NCBI GenBank assembly: GCA_964483465.1
Contig: CAZABG010000006.1
Coordinates: forward strand, 1-57,736
Direction: 5' to 3'
From: CAZABG01 sp964483465
GTDB lineage: Bacteria > Chlamydiota > Chlamydiia > Chlamydiales > Parachlamydiaceae
Length of the DNA: 57,736 nucleotides
How positions within the stretch are numbered: the first letter of the stretch is position 1; every line of letters begins with the position of its first letter. Under the pieces are notes generated by a model. The model saw only the letters and a list, made by a program, of their open reading frames with translations, was not told the DNA's origin and did no database searches. Below, in pieces: positions 51,450 to 57,736 of this stretch. A program made the translations under genes and the position numbers.

Positions 51450-52319
51450 CTACCCGCGTTTTAGGTTTGAGATCAGTTTTCTGACTTCGGTAGTTAAATA
51501 GCGATGCTGCGTTGATGTTTGAACTATACCCCTTCTCTGGATACGGCATCGAAGAATATATTCATTAATATTGTCATACTGCATATACTTTAGGGCATGA
51601 TAGGCGATGAGAAATACCCCACTTCGCCCGAGTCCTGCCGAACAATGAATGAACTTGCCGCCCTTTAATTTACCAACCATTTCAATGACTGCATACAATA
51701 CTTCGATTGAGATTATGCTGCCATCGGGCCAATTCTCAACAGCGACCTGATTTATCTCTTTAACTTTCTTTCCCTCTTTCCAGATAGCAAGAATTCTAAA
51801 AACTACTCTCGTGATACCCTGATTAAAAATAATATCTTCTTTGATTACACGAATGGATGGGCAATCATGCCAATAGTTGTAGCAGGTTTCTCGATTGCCT
51901 TCTTTCGGCATTGTTAACGTAACTATCGTTTGAATGCCTTTTGGCTTTTCCGGCAATGGCTCTAGAAGAAATTGAATAAAATGGTAAAGGCTATAGAGTG
52001 TTGGCGCTTGGCCTACATAATACGTTTTTTCTCCAAGGTAGATGGGAGAAACATTTAAATAACTGCCATCAGCAAGCGTCGCCCTATGTTTATCATTTGG
52101 ATGGGCATTGGTATAGCGATTCTGATCTGAAAAAAAGGTATGTACAACCTGGGATTCGTTATAAAGATGCTTTAAACTTAATTCTTCTAACTGCTTGAAA
52201 GAAAGATCTTCTACTTTTAAATCTTTAAACGATGATTCAAATTTACGATCGATGTCCTCTCGGGACATTCTAGGATGAGTAATGGGAGCTGGACAAAGCG
52301 CAGGTTCCATAACCCGCAT
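51450..52319 (-). CDS. Classical protein tyrosine phosphatase, putative effector
   Basis: A PTP domain of the YopH/SptP or eukaryotic kind fills most of the 289 residues: NRYTNAHPNDKHRATL (about 67-82), YYVGQAPTLYSLYHFI, YNYWHDC, the WPD loop at 197-199 and the signature HCSAGLGRSG with Cys226 and Arg232. The Q-loop RRGIVQTSTQHRYL follows. All catalytic residues are there. No export signal is visible; a type III effector acting on host phosphotyrosine is likely but unproved. The start at 52319 has a GGGGGAG ribosome-binding site buried in a hairpin. It follows rpsI on the same strand. Confidence 0.85.
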   Translation of the reverse strand: MRVMEPALCPAPITHPRMSREDIDRKFESSFKDLKVEDLSFKQLEELSLKHLYNESQVVHTFFSDQNRYTNAHPNDKHRATLADGSYLNVSPIYLGEKTYYVGQAPTLYSLYHFIQFLLEPLPEKPKGIQTIVTLTMPKEGNRETCYNYWHDCPSIRVIKEDIIFNQGITRVVFRILAIWKEGKKVKEINQVAVENWPDGSIISIEVLYAVIEMVGKLKGGKFIHCSAGLGRSGVFLIAYHALKYMQYDNINEYILRCRIQRRGIVQTSTQHRYLTTEVRKLISNLKRG

Positions 52320-52325
52320 AATAGG

Positions 52326-52353
52326 TTCTCCCCCGAATAAATTCGAGGGAGAA
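52326..52353 (-). promoter_or_regulatory. Hairpin hiding the ribosome-binding site of the phosphatase
   Basis: A 13-base-pair stem (one G-U pair in RNA) has its 3' arm containing GGGGGAG, nine bases before the phosphatase ATG. No U-run follows, so it is not a classical terminator, though it also lies just after rpsI. Confidence 0.55.
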
Positions 52354-52363
52354 ACGGAGAAGA

Positions 52364-52762
52364 TTAACGCTTAGAGTATTGACCGCGCTTACGAGCACCA
52401 CGGAGACCGTATTTTTTACGTTCTCTCTTACGTGGGTCACGGGTCAAGAAGCCTTTCGACTTGAGTTCATGACGAACTTCTTCGGTCTCGATGCAAAGGG
52501 CTCTTGCGATACCGAGACGAACAGCCATTGCTTGGCCGTCGATTCCGCCGCCTGCAACACGAATCATAAGGTCATGCTTTTTAAAGCCGCCGATCGCGTC
52601 AAATGGAGCAAGAATCGTTTTTCTTTGAAGTTCTAAAGGGAAATATTGATTAAACGGCTTGCCGTTTACTTCAATCGCCCCTGCGCCGTCGCGCATTCTA
52701 ACCGAGGCTACAGCCGTTTTACGGCGCCCTGTTTCAACAATTTCTTTTGTCATATTTTTCAA
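52364..52762 (-). CDS. rpsI: 30S ribosomal protein S9
   Basis: S9 contacts P-site tRNA through its C-terminal tail. The 132-residue product has the ETGRRKTAVASVRM start, the IRVAGGGIDGQAMAVRLGIARAL core and the universal ending SKR. The true start may be the ATG three codons in (52753). It follows rplM by nine bases. It is the typical L13-S9 operon. Confidence 0.96.
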   Translation of the reverse strand: MKNMTKEIVETGRRKTAVASVRMRDGAGAIEVNGKPFNQYFPLELQRKTILAPFDAIGGFKKHDLMIRVAGGGIDGQAMAVRLGIARALCIETEEVRHELKSKGFLTRDPRKRERKKYGLRGARKRGQYSKR

Positions 52763-52771
52763 TCAAACCAG

Positions 52772-53221
52772 TTAAATGTTCACAACGACAGGTTGCTGCG
52801 CCATTTGCGCATACTTATCACCTTTGTATACGCGGAGACGCTTGTATTGGTGCTCAGCGATACGAGTCTTTGGCATCATCCCTTTTACTGCGCGCTCAAT
52901 GATACGCTCAGGATTACGTGCCATCATCACACGGTACGGAGTCTCAACGAGACCGCTCATAAAGCCGGTGTGGTGTTTATAAATTTTTTGTGCTTCTTTT
53001 GCGCCGGTAACAACAATTTTATCGGCATTGATTACGATAACGCCATCGCCAGTATCGCTCGATGGAGTGTAGTCAGCCTTATGTTTACCACGAAGGACCT
53101 TAGAAAGTTCCGAAGCGAAACGGCCAAGGGTTTTGCCAGTTGCGTCGAATACAAACCAGGTACGCTTAATGTCTGCGTGTTTCTTTAAGACCGTTTTCGG
53201 GAGTCTTGCTTTCTGCATCAT
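52772..53221 (-). CDS. rplM: 50S ribosomal protein L13
   Basis: L13 is an early assembly protein of the large subunit. The 149 residues have WFVFDATGKTLGRFAS, GDGVIVINADKIVVTG and ERIIERAVKGMMPK. Two ATGs stand side by side at the start; either is possible. TTAAAC and TATAGG about 18 bases apart lie just upstream as a possible promoter. Divergent from miaB. Confidence 0.96.
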   Translation of the reverse strand: MMQKARLPKTVLKKHADIKRTWFVFDATGKTLGRFASELSKVLRGKHKADYTPSSDTGDGVIVINADKIVVTGAKEAQKIYKHHTGFMSGLVETPYRVMMARNPERIIERAVKGMMPKTRIAEHQYKRLRVYKGDKYAQMAQQPVVVNI

Positions 53222-53287
53222 TTGAGGACCTATATTTCAAATATGGTAGAGAGTTTAACGGATCCTCTTAATAATTCCAAGATGTTA

Positions 53288-53317
53288 TTGAAACCTATAG
53301 AGAAAAACCGCTATATT
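53288..53317 (+). promoter_or_regulatory. Promoter of miaB
   Basis: TTGAAA (53288-53293), an 18-base spacer and TATATT (53312-53317). The -10 ends eight bases before the ATG, with no ribosome-binding site. Confidence 0.55.
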
Positions 53318-53325
53318 CGACCCCT

Positions 53326-54642
53326 ATGAAACAACCCAAGACCTTTTTCGTAAAGACCTACGGCTGCCAGATGAATGAGCTTGACTCCGACATCATGGTG
53401 GGTCAACTAGAATCAAGAGGCATGACACGCGTCATCGAAGAGGAAGAGGCCGATCTCCTCCTATTTAATACCTGCTCGATTAGAGACCTTGCCGAAAGGA
53501 AAGTGATGGGTAAAATCGGCCGTCTCGGCAGAGGCGAAGGCAAGACCCAGATGATTGGAGTGACAGGCTGCATGGCTAACGCCAAAAAGGATGCCATCTT
53601 CAACAAACTCCCCCACGTCGACTTCGTTGTAGGAACCAATAACATCCATAATTTAAACGAAGTTATTGACGATGTGATCGCGACCGGCAAATCCCAAATC
53701 AAGACCGACGACGAATTCACCCATGAACTTGATTATCTTGCCGCCAAGCGGGACAACCCCGTTTCCGCGCACGTATCTATTATACGCGGCTGTGACAAAT
53801 ACTGCACCTACTGCGTCGTGCCCTACACACGCGGCCCTGAGGTTTCACGCGAACCTTCAAGTATTATTGAAGAGGTTACCCACCTCGCCCATAAAGGCTA
53901 TAAAGAAATTACTTTACTTGGACAGAACGTCAACTCCTACGGTAAAGACAAGCCTGAATGTAAAACATTATTTCACGACCTGCTTTATCAAATTGATAAA
54001 ATTCCCGGAATTGAACGCGTCCGCTTCATGACCTCCCATCCGGTCGATATTTCGCTCGAGCTAATGTATGCGATCCGCGACCTTCGCACCGTCTGCGAAT
54101 TTGTTCATTTCCCCATGCAGGCCGGCTCTCCTCGCATTTTAAAGAAGATGCATAGGATCTATACCATTGAGCAGTATCTTGAAAAAGTGGCGAAACTTAA
54201 AGAACTCGTCCCTGACATTGCCCTTGGAACAGACATTATTGTTGGCTTTCCTACGGAGACTGAAGAAGAATTTCAAATGACGTACGATCTTATGAAAGAG
54301 ATCGAATATCATGTTGCCTTTATCTTTGCCTATAGCGCCCGCAAAGGAACGCCCGCTATGCGCTGGGCCGATGACGTGCCGGAAGAAGAAAAGGACCGAC
54401 GCTTAAAACTCCTTCTCGCCCTGCAAGAACCTATAAATAAAAAGCAGCGCGAAGCTTTCCGCAATACCGAAGTTGAAATCCTCGTAGAAAAACCTAACTT
54501 TAAAGATGATACGATGATGAAAGGACGGACCCGCTGCTGGAAGAACGTTCTTTTTAAAGGAACACCAGACCTTATAGGATCGCTGCAAAAGATTCACGTT
54601 AAAGAAATCGTCAATCAAACGCTTATAGGAGAACGTGCTTAG
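53326..54642 (+). CDS. miaB: tRNA-2-methylthio-N6-dimethylallyladenosine synthase
   Basis: MiaB adds the methylthio group to isopentenyladenosine at tRNA position 37. The 438 residues hold the N-terminal domain with its three cluster cysteines (KTYGCQMNELDSD, FNTCSIRD, VTGCMANA), the radical SAM domain with RGCDKYCTYCVVPYTRG (about 153-169) and a TRAM domain at the C-terminus (about 370-435). All six cluster cysteines are present. A word-and-hairpin array begins at the stop codon. Confidence 0.95.
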   Translation: MKQPKTFFVKTYGCQMNELDSDIMVGQLESRGMTRVIEEEEADLLLFNTCSIRDLAERKVMGKIGRLGRGEGKTQMIGVTGCMANAKKDAIFNKLPHVDFVVGTNNIHNLNEVIDDVIATGKSQIKTDDEFTHELDYLAAKRDNPVSAHVSIIRGCDKYCTYCVVPYTRGPEVSREPSSIIEEVTHLAHKGYKEITLLGQNVNSYGKDKPECKTLFHDLLYQIDKIPGIERVRFMTSHPVDISLELMYAIRDLRTVCEFVHFPMQAGSPRILKKMHRIYTIEQYLEKVAKLKELVPDIALGTDIIVGFPTETEEEFQMTYDLMKEIEYHVAFIFAYSARKGTPAMRWADDVPEEEKDRRLKLLLALQEPINKKQREAFRNTEVEILVEKPNFKDDTMMKGRTRCWKNVLFKGTPDLIGSLQKIHVKEIVNQTLIGERA

Positions 54643-54831
54643 GCAGAACACAAAGGATGAAGGCAGAAGGCAGAAGGATGAATAGCCACAGAATGGGCGC
54701 GCTTTTAGCGCGCATGTAATTAAAAGAGCCGTCAAGCGCCCGTTCTGCCGAAGGCAGCCTTTATATCCGCTGAAAGCAGCACTTTCTGTTGCTATTCCGC
54801 CTTCCGCCTTCCGCCTTCCGCCTTCATCCTT
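54642..54831. repeat. Second word-and-hairpin array, with 35-41 base inverted arms
   Basis: The left arm (54653-54687) is made of GAAGGCAGAAGG-type words; the right arm (54791-54831) is its imperfect complement, four CCGCCTT units. Between lie hairpins: GCGCGC-TTTTA-GCGCGC (54697-54713), CTGCC-GAA-GGCAG (54735-54747) and GCTG-AAAG-CAGC. GGCAGAAC at 54642 pairs with GTTCTGCC at 54732. The plan echoes the array at 469-723. No gene fits here. Confidence 0.75.
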
Positions 54832-54863
54832 AAAAGGTGGAGTCTATGACTCCACCTTTTGAA

Positions 54864-55379
54864 CTACTTTGTAGCTTGAATGACGCCGCAGCCGATACGC
54901 GCACCGGAGTTGCCGGTAGGCTGTGTAACATAGTCGTCCGGATCCTGGTGGATCACAACCGACTTTTCTACGATCGAATGATCGCCGTTAAGGCTTATCA
55001 CTGTATCGATACGCTCATAATGAGCTTTGCCGCTTTCATCTGCTTTCACATTACCAAGATCGCCGGCATGGCGTTTTTCTGAATCAGGTCCGCCATGCGG
55101 TTGATTAGTTGGATTAAAGTGACCGCCCGCTGAACTTCCGTCGTGAGCCGAACAATCCCCTTTTTCATGAATATGAAAGCCATGCTTTCCGGGTGTAAGG
55201 CCTTCAAAATCGGCAACAATTTTCACTCCGCCACCATCTACTTGAGTAAAGGTAACGATTCCTTTAACCTTGCTTCCGGAAGAGGAGTTAACATCCGCTT
55301 TTGCTTCAGTCACGGTAGCTGTATCTACCGCAAAAGCAAAAGCAAGAGGAGAAACTAATAACAAAAACATCTTCTTCAT
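54864..55379 (-). CDS. sodC: Copper/zinc superoxide dismutase, periplasmic
   Basis: SodC converts superoxide to hydrogen peroxide and oxygen in the periplasm, protecting against host oxidative attack. The 171-residue product has a signal peptide (MKKMFLLLVSPLAFAFA) and the copper ligands in HGFHIHEKG (about 70-78), plus the shared and zinc ligands in GGHFNP and RHAGDLGNV, and a further copper histidine in VIHQDPDD. The disulfide cysteines lie in GDCSAHD and IGCGVIQA. It starts two bases after the lipoprotein gene and is probably co-transcribed with it. Confidence 0.95.
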   Translation of the reverse strand: MKKMFLLLVSPLAFAFAVDTATVTEAKADVNSSSGSKVKGIVTFTQVDGGGVKIVADFEGLTPGKHGFHIHEKGDCSAHDGSSAGGHFNPTNQPHGGPDSEKRHAGDLGNVKADESGKAHYERIDTVISLNGDHSIVEKSVVIHQDPDDYVTQPTGNSGARIGCGVIQATK

Positions 55380-55381
55380 AA

Positions 55382-55693
55382 TTACTTCTTCATCGAATCT
55401 TTTACAGCTTCTGCCGCTTTGCTAGCAGCTTCTACCGCCTTGCTTCCAGCTTCTTTCGCTTTATCAGCTGCTTCTTTCGCTTTATCTTTTGCTTCTTGAT
55501 ATTTTGTATTGGTTTGGTTGTTAGAGTCAGTCGATGTGTTAGTGCCGTTTGTAGTTGTTGTAGCATTGGTTGTTGTGGTTGTAGTGGTAGTAGTAGAAGG
55601 CTGCTCACCATTACCTTGAGCCTTTGGCGTCGGTTTTTGCTCGCAAGCTGCAAATATAGCTAGAGCTGATAACACTAAAATGGTCTTCTTCAT
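55382..55693 (-). CDS. Small lipoprotein with Thr/Asn-rich linker and helical repeats
   Basis: The 103-residue protein has a lipoprotein signal with lipobox IFAAC (lipidated Cys17), a low-complexity Thr/Asn-rich linker (about 33-62) and an amphipathic helix (about 63-103) of KAKEAADKAKEAGSKAVEAA-type repeats, like LEA-type or apolipoprotein helices. Function unknown; a surface or periplasmic stress protein is a guess, supported by its position before sodC. AGGAG ribosome-binding site present. Confidence 0.75.
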   Translation of the reverse strand: MKKTILVLSALAIFAACEQKPTPKAQGNGEQPSTTTTTTTTTNATTTTNGTNTSTDSNNQTNTKYQEAKDKAKEAADKAKEAGSKAVEAASKAAEAVKDSMKK

Positions 55694-55854
55694 GGAGATC
55701 TCCTGTTAATTTTAAAATATTTAATTAACCATGATGGCCCAATAATTTCAAGAATGAGAATGAACTTGTCGCATATCACACTTACAATCAGTGGCTTAAT
55801 AAAGCCATAGCATCACAATTTAAAAGAGCGCATTTAACTTCTTCCAATGCTCCT

Positions 55855-56742
55855 TTATCCTTCCGCCTTTATTCTTATAGAGGAGTTCCTAATTGTGTAC
55901 AGGCCTTCAACAAGCAGCATATGAGGAAAAGTTAACGCGGCAATACCCATGAAAAATAGATAATACATCGTATCCAAATCGGTCTCTTTACTCCTCAAAA
56001 TATAATATAGGCCAATCAGAAAAATGGCGCTGAACAACGTCGGTAAAATCGCCGAGATTGCAATTGATTGAAGAGGTTTATGTGTTTCCTTCATAATCAT
56101 TAAAGTATGTCTGATCGAATGCAAGAAGCAAAAATAAATTAGAAATGCCTGAAAAGGGGCTAAAGCAATAAAGACACCTAAAAAAGCGACAAGTTCGAAC
56201 GCATACGAAATTTTCTTTTTAATGATTAATCCTATTGTAAATAGGGCAATCAGGATGAAATTGGGTATAAATAGATGCGTTAAAAATGAAGTAATCATAG
56301 CCGCATCATCTGTAGAAAGGGTACTTTGGATGATGGTTTGAAATTGATAAGGATAAAAATATGCAGGCGTTGTAATAGGAATTAATCCCCTAGTAATACC
56401 CTCTATAGATCGAATCGGATCCTTCTCAACCGCATCTCCGAATCCAAAGTGGAAAACTGATATCACAAGAAACAGAATAAAACTCAAAAAAGGCCATAAA
56501 GTCCAAAGCGCGATCACGGCAAAGCTTAGATAAAGATAAGCCATTGTAAAAGGAATCCACCATTTATTCCCAAAATAACCATAAAGCAATTCCTTGCCCA
56601 AAACAATATCTAGAGCCCCATGTGGCAGGCCAAGTAAAAAGAAAAGAGAAAGCAGAATAGTTAAACCGCCAATCGATGGATATAAACTCATAAGAAATAT
56701 GGCAGCAATTGCGATAAGTGAAAAGATACCGGAATGGTTCAT
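55855..56742 (-). CDS. blh: Brp/Blh-family beta-carotene 15,15'-dioxygenase
   Basis: Blh cleaves beta-carotene into two retinals in the membrane. The 295-residue protein has about eight membrane helices and the family's conserved histidines: GLPHGALDIVLG (about 38-49), VFHFGFGD (about 96-103), LHSIRHTLM (about 208-216) and TFPHMLLVEG (about 270-279). These iron-ligand-type histidines are all present. Its start overlaps the lycopene cyclase stop by four bases, as in retinal/rhodopsin gene cassettes of marine bacteria. No rhodopsin gene is in this window. Confidence 0.82.
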   Translation of the reverse strand: MNHSGIFSLIAIAAIFLMSLYPSIGGLTILLSLFFLLGLPHGALDIVLGKELLYGYFGNKWWIPFTMAYLYLSFAVIALWTLWPFLSFILFLVISVFHFGFGDAVEKDPIRSIEGITRGLIPITTPAYFYPYQFQTIIQSTLSTDDAAMITSFLTHLFIPNFILIALFTIGLIIKKKISYAFELVAFLGVFIALAPFQAFLIYFCFLHSIRHTLMIMKETHKPLQSIAISAILPTLFSAIFLIGLYYILRSKETDLDTMYYLFFMGIAALTFPHMLLVEGLYTIRNSSIRIKAEG

Positions 56743-57736
56743 GAGAAAACTTCTTTAATAAAGGACCATTTTGGAAGTGTTGAAATCACCTTAACCGTTT
56801 CGATGAGAGTGCATTTTCCGCTTAAAAATCTTATGAGAGATTCCGGATCGCTTTTTTCAAATAATTTTGCAAAAAGAATAGGCGCGTCGCTTGGATGATT
56901 CTTAATATAAGAAAGAAATATCCTATCAAGCCATCGTTCAATTCTTTTATTCGGAAGAGAACATTGAATAAGTTGATCTATCGCTTCTTGTATCGCAAGA
57001 AATGCGTAGCCGGTACTTGACCGAGTCCAACCTCCTTGGGTCCCTATGAAATTTAAATGCGGGGAAGGAGAAATTTGGAATTGGGTAGTCAAAGGCAAGA
57101 TGCCTTTTTCTTCTCTTATTATTTCAAAAGCGCTTATACCAAATCGGCTTGCTAAATATTCTTTGAGGCGTAATTCATAATCAATCTTCTCAAGTGGATT
57201 CGCGGAAAGAAAGGTCGGCTCTATTAAAGCTTCATAAGGCGAAAAGGGAAGAAGATACATAAAATGAATCCCTTTTGATTGATCTCCTTCAAAATCCATT
57301 AAAACAACCTCGGAAGGGTCAAAAGATGGGCGATTTACACGAATATGCCATCCGAAAAAATGCTGATAGAGCGAGCTTTTTAACGGAGCCGGCCGGCTAT
57401 CGTAGACTTTTTTAGACTCGAACCTGCCCTGAGAGGTTATAACTTCCAGGTGAGTTTTATGAAAAATGATATTATCTACACTTATCCCTTTAAGAAAAGA
57501 TACGTTTTCAAACGATTGAAGACTGCGATTCATTTCCTGATAAAACTTCAAAGAAGAAATCATCTGATATTCATAGCCAGGCGAAGAGTAAGAATCTCTT
57601 TTCCCGTTATGACCTATCTGCCATTTATTCCATCGATGCTCTATTAAATGTTCGAATTCATGGGAATGGGTATTCCAAAAACACCAAGTACGATCATTCA
57701 GATACTCTTCTCTTTTTTCTAAAAGGGTGATCTTAA
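56739..57736 (-). CDS. crtY: Lycopene beta-cyclase CrtY, 5' end beyond the window
   Basis: CrtY closes the rings of lycopene to give beta-carotene. The frame is open to the right window edge; 331 residues are visible. The part read from the edge includes LNDRTWCFWN, as in flavin-dependent cyclases (usually DDRTWCFW), then FFGWHIRV, VVLMDFEGDQ, MYLLPFSPYEALIEPT and FIGTQGGWTRSSTGYAF. The N-terminal FAD-binding GxGxxG lies outside. A shorter reading from an ATG at 57563 would cut the conserved start. Coupled to blh by an ATGA overlap. Confidence 0.85.
   Translation of the reverse strand, partial: KITLLEKREEYLNDRTWCFWNTHSHEFEHLIEHRWNKWQIGHNGKRDSYSSPGYEYQMISSLKFYQEMNRSLQSFENVSFLKGISVDNIIFHKTHLEVITSQGRFESKKVYDSRPAPLKSSLYQHFFGWHIRVNRPSFDPSEVVLMDFEGDQSKGIHFMYLLPFSPYEALIEPTFLSANPLEKIDYELRLKEYLASRFGISAFEIIREEKGILPLTTQFQISPSPHLNFIGTQGGWTRSSTGYAFLAIQEAIDQLIQCSLPNKRIERWLDRIFLSYIKNHPSDAPILFAKLFEKSDPESLIRFLSGKCTLIETVKVISTLPKWSFIKEVFS

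Noticed and set aside
52646..53188. Long open frame opposite rplM and rpsI
   Set aside because: Overlaps two ribosomal protein genes whose products match along their whole length.
1..57736. Prophage, integrase or intact insertion sequence
   Set aside because: No transposase, integrase or phage gene is found; only repeat scars are seen.

Overview
The window is a gene-dense chromosomal stretch from a chlamydia-like bacterium (order Parachlamydiales or a close relative; family not determinable here). The evidence is gene order remembered from Chlamydia: folD-apbE-recF-dnaN-smpB, acpS next to trxB, acpP-fabG-fabD-fabH / recR-bamA-skp-lpxD, a three-gene pdh operon, and hemL near yqgE. Added to these are families typical of environmental chlamydiae: a class II type III secretion chaperone, eukaryote-like kinases, a classical tyrosine phosphatase, a Skp1/BTB-like leucine-rich-repeat protein and a nucleotide-transporter-like membrane protein.

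Layout. 1-750: 3' end of a glycoside hydrolase family 3 gene, then an unusual array of hairpins separated by a nine-base word. 750-6470: exported small protein, folD, apbE, chaperone, recF-dnaN, smpB. 6478-9117: three paralogous kinase genes in tandem, translationally coupled to rlmH. 9585-13320: membrane protein, PIN/TRAM protein, acpS, outer-membrane-type protein, trxB. 13398-18066: a three-gene signalling operon (transporter-like/HEAT protein, cyclic-nucleotide-binding protein, HAMP/PP2C-like protein), then a putP-type symporter. 20404-23331: fatty-acid synthesis operon; divergent recR, bamA, skp and lpxD. 28203-28573: no gene, but a palindromic repeat element. 28574-34023: two very large helical-repeat paralogues. 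34090-38535: pdhC, pdhB, pdhA and a dicarboxylate/amino-acid symporter. 38673-45892: Skp1-like/LRR protein, YggS, an operon of nfeD (long), nfeD (short), floA and a repeat protein, and a cysteine-protease-like protein. 46091-50722: hemL (broken only by an assembly gap) and the mlaEFD-yqgE operon. 50723-51449: no gene, a mosaic of repeats including a second copy of the palindromic element and a decayed piece of yqgE. 51450-57736: tyrosine phosphatase behind rplM-rpsI, miaB, a second word-and-hairpin array, a lipoprotein with sodC, and a blh-crtY pair for retinal synthesis running off the right edge.

How it fits together. Most genes are household functions of an intracellular bacterium (lipid A and outer membrane assembly, fatty acids, pyruvate oxidation, lipid transport). 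Between the conserved blocks sit lineage-specific genes likely to act on the host or in signalling: kinases, phosphatase, Skp1-like/LRR protein, protease-like protein and giant repeat proteins. The most surprising content is the lycopene cyclase plus beta-carotene-cleaving enzyme pair, which implies retinal production. Several genes have a promoter -10 hexamer only 6-10 bases before the start codon and no ribosome-binding site, which suggests leaderless messages. All family assignments come from reading motifs by eye, not from database searches.
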